Positions 14,534 to 19,878 of a stretch of 21,972 bases of DNA are shown here, piece by piece; position 1 is the stretch's first letter; each line of letters begins with the position of its first letter. Made by a program: the position numbers and the translations under genes. Source of the DNA: a virus; the IMG/VR virus record IMGVR_UViG_3300000318_000088, positions 1-21,972 of that record, one strand, 5' to 3'. A model generated the notes under the pieces. It searched no databases. It was not told where the DNA came from and saw nothing but the letters and a program-made list of their open reading frames with translations.

Positions 14534-15720
14534 TATGCTGCTCCTTTTGCAAAAAATTCATTTACGTCTTTTCCGGGCATTTTTTTTACATATAATTCCT
14601 GCTTCTGGTCCCGGAATATTTTTCTTAAATTTATGGGGCTATATCTTTGCAAGCCTTTGCTATCTATAAAATATCCGTCAATCATTTTTCGGCCGGCCTC
14701 GTCGCTATCGGGGCAGACGATGCATTTATAATTTTTCAGTTTTTCAAATTGTTTTTTTGCAGGAAAGTTACCTGAGCCTGGTATGCAGATAGAATTAAAC
14801 CCATTTGCGCGTAAGACTATAGCGTCAAATTCCCCTTCTGTTAAATATAAATTTTCCCCTTTGAGCATATTTTTTAGAACGTCAATACCCCAAAAACGTT
14901 TTGGCGTATTTACATTTAATGCGTCGTTACGCAAGCCTAAATATTTATTGCCGTCGGTTTTACTGTTATTTTCTATATCAAAATAACGGCCGCGCAGATA
15001 AACAATTTTGTAGTTGTACTGATATGGAATAATGATTCTATGCGCAAAGAAAATTAAATTGCCTTTTTCGTTATATAACCCGCTGCGGCGTAAATCGTCA
15101 ATATCAAATTGTTTCTTCATGTGGTTATTAACTTCAAAGTAATTTTTAAGCGAGAATAATTTTTGTTTTTCTATCATCATAGCGGAAATTTTTCTTTCTT
15201 CGGTAAGATATTTATAAGCCGCTGGATCCCAGCCTTTCTTAAGTACATAATAATATAATTCCGTAAATATCTTTGTATTGCTTTCAATGCGCATTAGGCG
15301 GACTTCGCGTAAAGCCTTTTCTTCAGTCATCCCCATGCCTATACGTTCGCAGTAGAGTTCATTTTCCATTGCGCTCATGCAGTCTATTATGCTTTCTTCT
15401 TTATAAGCGTATGGATTAAGAGCCGGCGCAAATGTTCTTTGCTTAATATTATCTCCGCCAAGCCCGGCCATGTTTTGTAGTTCTTTTATTGCAGTAGATT
15501 TATCAATCCTATTATACTCCGCATAAAAATCTATAACGTCCCCGCCTTCATTGCGCGAATAATCGTACCAGGTATTAGATTGTTTGTAAATTTTCAATGA
15601 GGCAGTTTTTTCTTCATGCGAAATACTTTTAACAAATCCGCTATTATTAATCTGTAAGCCGAATTTATTAAGCAGGAAGTCTATGCTTATTCTGTTTTTT
15701 ATTTCTTCAATTATATTCAT
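14533..15720 (-). CDS. DnaG/Toprim-type primase with degenerate zinc-finger domain
   Basis: The 395-residue protein has an N-terminal domain with the order of a CHC2 primase zinc finger (SHEEKTASLKIY at 34-45, then WYDYSRNEGGDVIDFYAEY), but the cysteines are replaced (Ser and Tyr). His35 remains. The Toprim catalytic part follows: LYLTEGEFDAI (291-301, Glu295), a GSGN turn (315-318) and CIVCPDSDEAGRKM (333-346, Asp338, Asp340). These metal-binding acidic residues are intact, so primase activity is likely. Without the zinc site it may recognise its template differently or rely on a partner. It starts one base after the preceding gene and couples to the next by TAATG. It belongs with the VirE-type helicase 2.4 kb away. 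Confidence 0.85.
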   Translation of the reverse strand: MNIIEEIKNRISIDFLLNKFGLQINNSGFVKSISHEEKTASLKIYKQSNTWYDYSRNEGGDVIDFYAEYNRIDKSTAIKELQNMAGLGGDNIKQRTFAPALNPYAYKEESIIDCMSAMENELYCERIGMGMTEEKALREVRLMRIESNTKIFTELYYYVLKKGWDPAAYKYLTEERKISAMMIEKQKLFSLKNYFEVNNHMKKQFDIDDLRRSGLYNEKGNLIFFAHRIIIPYQYNYKIVYLRGRYFDIENNSKTDGNKYLGLRNDALNVNTPKRFWGIDVLKNMLKGENLYLTEGEFDAIVLRANGFNSICIPGSGNFPAKKQFEKLKNYKCIVCPDSDEAGRKMIDGYFIDSKGLQRYSPINLRKIFRDQKQELYVKKMPGKDVNEFFAKGAA

Positions 15721-15721
15721 A

Positions 15722-15919
15722 TCAGTTAAAATTTATTCTCGACCATTCGCCGTTATCTTGTTTTATCGATGCGTCTGTTATAAAATATGCTCCGTTATTT
15801 TTTTCAAGCCTTTGTTTAAGCTTATATTGCGCATGTTTTAAGCTCACTCCATATACGTAATAATTTTCTTTATTCACACAAAACCTGAATAGTATAGATT
15901 TATTTTTTACTTCGCTCAT
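15722..15919 (-). CDS. Small hypothetical protein
   Basis: This 65-residue protein has strands around ILFRFCVNKENYYVYGVS and a basic helix LKHAQYKLKQRLEK, then a strand with AYFITDASI. I chose the ATG at 15919 because GAGG lies six bases upstream. The longer reading starts at a TTG that overlaps that site. It lies one base before the primase start. The function is unknown. Such small alpha-beta proteins are common in phage early operons. Confidence 0.65.
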   Translation of the reverse strand: MSEVKNKSILFRFCVNKENYYVYGVSLKHAQYKLKQRLEKNNGAYFITDASIKQDNGEWSRINFN

Positions 15920-15927
15920 AATAAACC

Positions 15928-16140
15928 TCAATTATTTTGTTTCTCCAGAAGATCGTAACCGTTATATTTATTTAATTTTTCTTCAGTCGTAATATTTGCA
16001 TCTATCAGATGTTTTATTATGGTCTTGGCCGCATTATTGCTTATCAGCATAGCCGCGTTGTGCGCGCTTGTATGAGAGCCCCAGGCGCGGACAAATTCGT
16101 TATCAATAATTTGTTCTATTTCAGAGATGATTTTTTGCAT
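15928..16140 (-). CDS. Small hypothetical protein
   Basis: This 70-residue helical protein contains IISEIEQIIDNEFVRAWGS, then AAMLISNNAAKTIIKHLIDA. It shows no motif I recognise. It overlaps the preceding gene's stop by TAATG and is followed eight bases later by the next start. Its place in a row of tightly coupled small genes is the main support that it is real. Confidence 0.65.
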   Translation of the reverse strand: MQKIISEIEQIIDNEFVRAWGSHTSAHNAAMLISNNAAKTIIKHLIDANITTEEKLNKYNGYDLLEKQNN

Positions 16141-16448
16141 TAGCTGACTCTATTTCTTAGGCTCATTTTTAGGAATGCGACATTTGGTTTTAAGCTTGCC
16201 TTAAGCCCGTCAAGTTCTATAAATTGTTTCTCCCTTAATTTCTGTTCTTCCGCCAATTTCATTGCAGTAATCTGATAATCTTTTATAAGAAAATTGTTCT
16301 TTCTTTCGTAAGAAGAGCATGTGTATTTTAGCTCTTCGATTTCATTCGCTAAATAATTATTCCTGATTAGCTGACCGCTTAAAACCCCTACCTTGTATGA
16401 AAAACATATTGCTGCAAGCAATGCGATGATAAAGTAAATATATTCCAT
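16140..16448 (-). CDS. Small membrane-anchored coiled-coil protein
   Basis: The 102-residue protein has one N-terminal hydrophobic segment (about residues 3-23: YIYFIIALLAAICFSYKVGV) and then a charged helix from residue 30 to 85, rich in Glu and Lys, that is probably a coiled coil. The short N-terminus with no basic residues suggests an inner-membrane anchor with the coiled coil in the cytoplasm or periplasm. AAGGAATAACGTT precedes the ATG. It begins after an AAAATAAA box. Function is unknown; Rz-like or i-spanin roles are unlikely because it lies among early genes. Confidence 0.7.
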   Translation of the reverse strand: MEYIYFIIALLAAICFSYKVGVLSGQLIRNNYLANEIEELKYTCSSYERKNNFLIKDYQITAMKLAEEQKLREKQFIELDGLKASLKPNVAFLKMSLRNRVS

Positions 16449-16486
16449 AACGTTATTCCTTTATTTTGTTTCTGATAATTTTAGAT

Positions 16487-16810
16487 TTACGCCGCATCTT
16501 CTTTTAATTGCTGACTAAAAACTCTTTGCCTTTCTTCTAAATGTTTTTTTATTTCGCCGTATAATATTTTTTTACTATTGTCTTCCATAACCGTAAGTTT
16601 TATAAGTCCGGTTTCTATATATAGACCGAAAAATTTTGATCTGTTCATCCTGAAAATTGACGCGGCTTCTTCTATTGTGTATGGAAAACATTCAAGACTA
16701 CGCAATAGCAATTTCTGTTCAAACTTATACATAGATAGTCTATTTTTCTGTTTGCTTTTTATAAGCCCGGTTATTTCGTCTGTTTCAATCGATGAATTCA
16801 ATTTTAACAT
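16487..16810 (-). CDS. Hypothetical protein, helix-rich, with HTH-like core
   Basis: The 107-residue reading starts at ATG 16810. Another in-frame start, TTG 16801, fits the GGAG upstream better, since GGAG lies directly against the ATG. Residues 40-75 (LLLRSLECFPYTIEEAASIFRMNRSKFFGLYIETGLI) look like a helix-turn-helix of the excisionase or DNA-binding-adaptor type, with IEEAASIFRMNRSKF as the recognition part. Charged helices rich in Lys and Glu flank it. It overlaps the 42-residue gene before it. A regulator or excisionase role is possible but unproven. Confidence 0.6.
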   Translation of the reverse strand: MLKLNSSIETDEITGLIKSKQKNRLSMYKFEQKLLLRSLECFPYTIEEAASIFRMNRSKFFGLYIETGLIKLTVMEDNSKKILYGEIKKHLEERQRVFSQQLKEDAA

Positions 16811-16913
16811 CTCCGTCTTTTTTATTTTCTTTTGCAATTTTATTCCATTTTGCAATGCGCATTCTGCGTTTAACAACAAGGACGATGGCGGTTATAATTA
16901 CAATCAGTTCCAT
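16785..16913 (-). CDS. Tiny single-TM protein, 42 aa
   Basis: ATG at 16913 is preceded by AGAGG with a five-base spacer and follows the previous gene's TAA by one base. The product starts MELIVIITAIVLVV, a short hydrophobic segment, then KRRMR and a Lys/Asp/Glu-rich tail. The basic residues after the hydrophobic part fit an N-out, C-in inner-membrane orientation. The same AGAGGTTAATATG context occurs before the gpZ-like gene. It overlaps the next gene's start by about 26 bases, in a different frame. Function is unknown. Confidence 0.6.
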   Translation of the reverse strand: MELIVIITAIVLVVKRRMRIAKWNKIAKENKKDGDVKIEFID

Positions 16914-16914
16914 A

Positions 16915-17328
16915 TTAACCTCTTACAACTTTTTTCATTTCGTCAATCTTTGCGTTTATATTTTCACGCATATCGTCTAAGCGTTTTTCCGCTGTTTTAC
17001 GTTCGTTATCTGTAAGTATGCCGTCTTTTATTTGTTCCTGCGTAAGTTTAATCAGGACGTCAAGTTCGTACCCAATAACGCCGGCAAATTCCAATACTTC
17101 ATTTCTTACCGCTGTACATTCCTCAACAGACGTCCGCATAACCTCTCCGTGCTTTTCTAAATATTTTATTATATTCTTTTCTAATACTTCATCGCATCTG
17201 TTTGCATGTAGCAAATTGTAATTAAATGTTTGCGCAGTTACGCCGCAATAAGCGGCTATATCAGCCTGGTTAATTTCCCTGTGTTCCCCCAGGAATCTAA
17301 ATATTTTGTATTGGAGCTCGCTTTTCAT
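16915..17328 (-). CDS. HTH regulator-like protein
   Basis: The 137 residues start with a helical DNA-binding-like domain: LQYKIFRFLGEHREINQADIAAYCGVTAQTFNYNLL (about residues 5-40), in which QADIAAYCGVTAQTFNY is a typical helix-turn-helix. The second half is helical and charged (DEVLEKNIIKYLEKHG, then ERKTAEKRLDDMRENINAKIDEMKK) and could dimerise as a coiled coil. It might control early lytic genes, as CII or Cro-like proteins do, but I cannot place it in a family. No strong Shine-Dalgarno precedes the ATG. It lies 64 bases after the ribbon-helix-helix gene. Confidence 0.65.
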   Translation of the reverse strand: MKSELQYKIFRFLGEHREINQADIAAYCGVTAQTFNYNLLHANRCDEVLEKNIIKYLEKHGEVMRTSVEECTAVRNEVLEFAGVIGYELDVLIKLTQEQIKDGILTDNERKTAEKRLDDMRENINAKIDEMKKVVRG

Positions 17329-17392
17329 TGCTTTTGTCCAAGATAATTTTATTAAACGTTTTTATTTTTACTTTGTAATTAAAAGTTCTTTC

Positions 17393-17611
17393 TCATTTTG
17401 TTTGAATCGGCGCTTGCTTATTATTAATCGAATTAACATAAGCGTTAGCTCCAAGAATCATAATTTCCGCTGCAACTCTAAATTTGCGTTTTTGCGTAAG
17501 TCCGCTTATTGCGCTTATCCTATCGCGAACTGATTTAGGAACATAAATATGTACTGCTTTTTCCTGCATCATATCCTCAATAGTCCCGCTTTCGTTATTT
17601 TCATTGTCCAC
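17393..17611 (-). CDS. Ribbon-helix-helix DNA-binding protein (Arc/MetJ type)
   Basis: The 72-residue protein has a disordered acidic N-terminus, a beta strand KAVHIYVPKSV (about residues 18-28), then two helices (RDRISAISGLTQ and RVAAEIMILGANAYVNS). This strand-helix-helix layout is that of Arc/MetJ-type repressors, which bind DNA as dimers through the paired strands. The start is GTG at 17611, supported by AAGGA seven bases upstream, since the nearby ATG at 17604 is out of frame. It has an AAAATAAAG box in its leader. It lies in the early unit and may be a secondary regulator. A TA antitoxin is possible, but no toxin is next to it. Confidence 0.75.
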   Translation of the reverse strand: MDNENNESGTIEDMMQEKAVHIYVPKSVRDRISAISGLTQKRKFRVAAEIMILGANAYVNSINNKQAPIQTK

Positions 17612-17643
17612 TTTACTTTCCTTCCTTGCTTTATTTTAACCAT

Positions 17644-17694
17644 GCGCAGACGCTTGTTTTTCCCGTCTGCGCTATTATTTTTTATTTTTTTTTT
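17644..17694 (+). terminator. GC-rich hairpin with T-tail reading rightward
   Basis: GCGCAGACG (17644-17652) and CGTCTGCGC (17664-17672) make a perfect 9-bp stem with an 11-base loop. It is followed on the plus strand by about twenty bases that are nearly all T. This is a classic intrinsic terminator, but it points against the leftward genes on both sides. On the minus strand no T-run follows the stem. It would stop rightward or antisense transcription. It lies in the 81-bp gap between the small gene at 17693 and the ribbon-helix-helix gene. Confidence 0.75.
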
Positions 17695-17902
17695 ACGGAG
17701 TAACCGTCTTATCTGCGCTCTGTCTCAGTATTGTTACATCGCTGCATTTAAATCCAATCATTCTTTTTGTCATATCCGGGGCTTGAGTTATCTGCGTGGA
17801 TAAATTTAATTTTCTTGCAGCTCTTACCGCATCGTCAAGCGGTTCAATAGCCGCATCTATAGCGGCCATGGCCGCAGTCTGTTCTGCTGTTGGTTCTGCC
17901 AT
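17693..17902 (-). CDS. Small hypothetical protein, Ala-rich N-terminus
   Basis: This 69-residue protein starts MAEPTAEQTAAMAAIDAAIEP, an Ala/Glu-rich helix, then a helix with AVRAARKLNLSTQ. The C-terminal part has RMIGFKCSDVTILRQSA. GAGAG precedes the ATG. It is separated by 230 bases from the next upstream gene, so it may have its own promoter. I do not recognise it. Its Ala-rich composition is unlike the Lys/Ile/Asn-rich neighbours. Confidence 0.6.
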   Translation of the reverse strand: MAEPTAEQTAAMAAIDAAIEPLDDAVRAARKLNLSTQITQAPDMTKRMIGFKCSDVTILRQSADKTVTP

Positions 17903-17953
17903 TTTATTTTCTCTCGATTATTTATTCTTAAATTTGTTTTTTTTACGAAGCTG

Positions 17954-18090
17954 TTTACATTTTTGCATTTAAGGCGGATGAAGATATCTTCTAAAAATTA
18001 ACTGCAAAATTGATTTTACAAATCTTCCCGGGTGATTACCCGCTTCCGGGAATAAGCGCGCTTCGCTTTGCATTTCTGCAAAAATGTAAA
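17954..18090. ncRNA. Candidate structured RNA or DNA element with nested inverted repeats
   Basis: Perfect 14-bp arms TTTACATTTTTGCA (17954-17967) and TGCAAAAATGTAAA (18077-18090) enclose 109 bases. Inside are a 12-bp palindrome GAAGATATCTTC (17980-17991), a stem TTCCCGG / CCGGGAA, an inner GGGT-gatt-ACCC, and AAGCG / CGCTT. This GC-rich core is unlike the AT-rich surroundings. It may be a regulatory RNA or a folded DNA element such as an origin. It also overlaps a 49-codon reading frame, so the choice is open. Confidence 0.4.
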
Positions 18091-18118
18091 AATTATTTAG
18101 AGCGTATTCGAAAAGCAT
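17969..18118 (-). CDS. Possible 49-residue protein in a structured region
   Basis: An uninterrupted minus-strand frame starts at ATG 18118, about 14 bases after the preceding gene's stop, and ends at TAA 17969. The first third is hydrophobic (MLFEYALNNFYIFA), then SEARLFPEAGNHPGRF and a basic helix. No convincing ribosome binding site precedes the ATG (only GCGAGC). The frame runs over the hairpins listed here. The sequence is more GC-rich than its neighbours. Either this is an unlikely small gene or a chance frame in a structured element. I lean to chance. Confidence 0.25.
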   Translation of the reverse strand: MLFEYALNNFYIFAEMQSEARLFPEAGNHPGRFVKSILQLIFRRYLHPP

Positions 18119-18132
18119 TTGTTAGCTCGCCA

Positions 18133-18417
18133 TTATCCATTAAGTTCTTCTTGTGTATAATCTGCTTCATCAAATAGCTCTTTTGAATTGAGCTCAAGAT
18201 ATTTGCCTAACCTTGCATATGAAGAATCAACTGCTTTTTCAGGAAATCCTCTATATAGCGTCCTAGCCGGGTAGCTTAATGGACATTCGTATGTATCGGA
18301 ATCCTCTACCACTATTACCCATCCAAAAATGTGTAATAGCATATTGACAAATAATAATAGCCCTGTGCTTCTAAATTCTGACCACGTTTTTTTTGTTAGA
18401 TTTTCTTTATGATCCAT
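18133..18417 (-). CDS. Conserved small phage protein with hydrophobic core, 94 aa
   Basis: The 94-residue protein contains a run WSEFRSTGLLLFVNMLLH (about residues 12-29) ending in FGWVIVVE, then YPARTLYRGFPEKAVDSSY and a helix LGKYLELNSKELFDEADY. The W-x-x-F-R-x-T/S-G-L-L-x-F-x-N-x-x-L-H-x-F-G-W pattern recurs in small early proteins of many tailed phages, from my memory of the family, but no function is known to me. The hydrophobic stretch could be a buried core, not a membrane span. AAAAGGAA precedes the ATG inside a leader that duplicates the one before the gene at 19045. It is likely early-expressed. Confidence 0.75.
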   Translation of the reverse strand: MDHKENLTKKTWSEFRSTGLLLFVNMLLHIFGWVIVVEDSDTYECPLSYPARTLYRGFPEKAVDSSYARLGKYLELNSKELFDEADYTQEELNG

Positions 18418-18470
18418 AGCTCTATTCCTTTTAAATATTTTTTTGTTATTTTATTATTACTTTATTTTAA
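18415..18470 (-). repeat. Duplicated gene leader, copy B
   Basis: From a start codon at 18417 back to TTAAAATAAAG (18460-18470) this is nearly identical to 19043-19097. Shared blocks are TTAAAATAAAGTAAT, AAAATAACAAAAAAATA, AAAAGGAA and AGCTATG. It contains the ribosome binding site. It is not accompanied by an obvious copy of the promoter found upstream of copy A. Confidence 0.7.
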
Positions 18471-18488
18471 TATTATTGGACTATCTCA

Positions 18489-18680
18489 ATGCAAAATGAA
18501 AATCGCCGGTTCACTGTAAAGGATATGAAAGAAGAACTTAGTCGGCATAAAGATGATTTTGAATTAATTTTTACCGAACCAATAACAGGCGATCAGTTAA
18601 TATTCCAAAGGTTAAAACAACGTGGCGACGATCTCGTTCAATGCGAATTTGATCCGCCGGAACCGGATATTCAATTTTGA
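18489..18680 (+). CDS. Small acidic ORF on the opposite strand
   Basis: This 63-residue frame runs rightward between two leftward genes. Its 3-prime end overlaps the end of the gene at 18671 by 10 bases. The protein has an N-terminal helix (FTVKDMKEELSRHKDDF), a strand-like ELIFTEP, then LIFQRLKQRGDDLVQCEF and an acidic, Pro-rich end (PPEPDIQF). Composition is that of a real, negatively charged protein and there is no better frame in this stretch. GGA lies eight bases before the ATG. It begins 18 bases from the duplicated leader. An inserted small moron or an anti-repressor-like factor are both possible. Confidence 0.5.
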   Translation: MQNENRRFTVKDMKEELSRHKDDFELIFTEPITGDQLIFQRLKQRGDDLVQCEFDPPEPDIQF

Positions 18681-19045
18681 GACTCTTTGGAAAATACTTT
18701 TGCTCTCGTTTTTATCTCAAGCGGAATCTGCTCGCCAAAACGTTCATTGCTAACAAGGACAGTAATTGCTCTTGCATCAGCTATGTCAATAATAAGAGCT
18801 AATAATGCCTCCGCCTGATTAATTAATCTATTTAATTCTCCGGGAAATACGCTTCTTTCCGAATTTTGTTTATAAGTGAGTTCTTTTATCCTTGCCTGCA
18901 CTTCTTTATCAAGTTTAGTTATTTCATCGTAATTAAGTTCGGCTGTTGCTATTTTGTTTTCAGTGATGTGTTCTGTTTCTGACCTTAATGTATTGCTTGT
19001 AATATCCGGTGGCTGGATTGCTGGTTTTACTTTTGCTGCGCTCAT
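18671..19045 (-). CDS. First gene of the leftward early operon, unknown function
   Basis: The 124-residue protein is encoded immediately after the strong leftward promoter, so it should be the first early protein made upon induction. Residues 1-45 are polar and disordered. Residues 48-115 are helical (EVQARIKELTYKQNSERS, then LNRLINQAEALLALIIDIADARAITVLVSNE), and the end is basic. I see no helix-turn-helix, so it is not obviously a Cro. AAGGA precedes the ATG. The stop overlaps the end of a small rightward ORF. Roles such as antitermination or host takeover are possible but unsupported. Confidence 0.7.
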   Translation of the reverse strand: MSAAKVKPAIQPPDITSNTLRSETEHITENKIATAELNYDEITKLDKEVQARIKELTYKQNSERSVFPGELNRLINQAEALLALIIDIADARAITVLVSNERFGEQIPLEIKTRAKVFSKESQN

Positions 19046-19097
19046 AGCTTGTTCCTTTTTGTTATTTTTTTGTTATTTTGTAATTACTTTATTTTAA
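19043..19097 (-). repeat. Duplicated gene leader, copy A
   Basis: This is the 5-prime leader of the gene at 19045. It is the near copy of 18415-18470. It lies just after the predicted start of transcription (around 19099), so it forms essentially the whole untranslated leader of the early transcript. Confidence 0.7.
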
Positions 19098-19105
19098 CAA
19101 TGGTA

Positions 19106-19134
19106 AATATATCAATCTGAAATATTTATGTCAA
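19106..19134 (-). promoter_or_regulatory. Leftward early promoter, sigma-70 type
   Basis: On the minus strand TTGACA (19134-19129) and TATATT (19111-19106) are separated by exactly 17 bases, close to the consensus. Transcription would start near 19099 and drive the early lytic genes. Operator 19108-19124 overlaps its -10 and spacer, so repressor binding would block RNA polymerase directly. Confidence 0.85.
19108..19124. promoter_or_regulatory. Repressor operator O2, imperfect
   Basis: TATATCAA-T-CTGAAATA matches the perfect operator at 19144-19160 in 15 of 17 positions. It covers the -10 and spacer of the leftward promoter. Its centre is 36 bp from that of the other site, so two bound dimers would be separated by three to four helical turns and could cooperate. 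Confidence 0.75.
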
Positions 19135-19143
19135 GTAAATTCG

Positions 19144-19160
19144 TATTTCAGTCTGAAATA
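19144..19160. promoter_or_regulatory. Repressor operator O1, perfect palindrome
   Basis: TATTTCAG-T-CTGAAATA is a perfect 17-bp palindrome with a single central base. It ends five bases before the repressor start codon and lies just upstream of the leftward -35. Binding there would affect the repressor's own transcription or translation, so it is the expected autoregulatory site. Confidence 0.8.
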
Positions 19161-19165
19161 ATTTT

Positions 19166-19573
19166 ATGGTGAATACTTTGTCATACCGGATCAAATCTAT
19201 CCGGAAAGAATTGAGACTGACTCAAAATCAGTTTAGTAATTTATTGGGCTTTACGTCAAATACAGCAGTTTCGTTGTGGGAGTCAAATGAACGAGAACCT
19301 GATTTAAAAACATTAATTGCAATTGCAAAACTTTGCAATAAATCTTTAGACTGGTTATTAACCGGCGAAGAACGAGAAACAGGCGGCTTTGTAATGGAAA
19401 ATAATCACATTGGTTACGGCGAGGGCAACAACGTAAACATTGGCGCAGGCAATAATATAGGAACTACGGCGCAGGATTATAAATTAAAACTTATAGAAAA
19501 AGAAAATAAATTTCTTAAACAACGGATTTCGGATCTGGAAAAATATATAGCAGTGTTAGAAAATAAAAAATAA
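19166..19573 (+). CDS. Phage repressor, XRE-type HTH with coiled-coil tail
   Basis: The 135 residues start with an XRE/Cro-C1 helix-turn-helix domain: IKSIRKELRLTQNQFSNLLG and FTSNTAVSLWESNEREPDLKTL (about residues 9-50), ending SLDWLLTGE near 67. Then come a Gly/Asn-rich stretch IGYGEGNNVNIGAGNNIG (about 81-98) and a charged coiled coil to the end. There is no LexA-like peptidase domain, so this is not a RecA-cleaved CI; induction would need another signal. The ATG has no good Shine-Dalgarno and operator O1 lies against it, so translation may be weak or leaderless. It stands opposite the leftward promoter, as a lysogeny switch repressor should. Confidence 0.88.
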   Translation: MVNTLSYRIKSIRKELRLTQNQFSNLLGFTSNTAVSLWESNEREPDLKTLIAIAKLCNKSLDWLLTGEERETGGFVMENNHIGYGEGNNVNIGAGNNIGTTAQDYKLKLIEKENKFLKQRISDLEKYIAVLENKK

Positions 19574-19605
19574 TATTGTGTGGGCATTAATCTCCGGGGC
19601 AGGGT

Positions 19606-19845
19606 ATGTTTTTTAATAACAATATCGGGAATGGAAGCGGGAACATGATACATATTAATTTTTGCAGCAAGGCGTGTAGGGAAAATACTGCAAGACATGA
19701 ACGATGCCTGATGGGAGAAATAACAAAGCGCGATAAACTACTTCTTGTATTATTCAAAATGGTCTGCAAAGAAAAATTAACAGACGAGCAGCTTAATGCA
19801 ATTTTAAAATGCCTGGGACTAATGATTTTGATAGTTCTTAATTAA
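19606..19845 (+). CDS. Small protein sharing a Gly/Asn motif with the repressor
   Basis: The 79 residues begin with NNNIGNGSGNMIHINF (residues 4-19), echoing the GNNVNIGAGNNIG stretch of the repressor upstream. A CSKAC pair follows at 20-24, then a helical part (MGEITKRDKLLLVLFKMVCKE) and a hydrophobic end GLMILIVLN. CCGGGG lies six bases before the ATG. Another start at ATG 19711 would give only the helical part. The shared motif suggests the two proteins interact or descend from one. A role in controlling the repressor is inference. I do not know the family. Confidence 0.6.
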   Translation: MFFNNNIGNGSGNMIHINFCSKACRENTARHERCLMGEITKRDKLLLVLFKMVCKEKLTDEQLNAILKCLGLMILIVLN

Positions 19846-19878
19846 ATAATTATTATAAATTAAATTTCGGGGGTTCTT

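Noticed and set aside
14321-14731. Rightward 136-codon ORF opposite the primase end
   Set aside because: It is antisense to two well-supported coding genes, Phe/Ser/Cys-rich, and has no upstream signals.
17393-17902. Toxin-antitoxin pair from the ribbon-helix-helix protein and its neighbour
   Set aside because: The neighbouring 69-residue protein shows no RelE, PIN or similar toxin features, and the two are separated by 81 bases with a hairpin, unlike usual overlapping pairs.
19587-19769. Minus-strand ORF opposite the small repressor-linked gene
   Set aside because: There is no ribosome binding site and its codons mirror the plus-strand gene, which has good signals.
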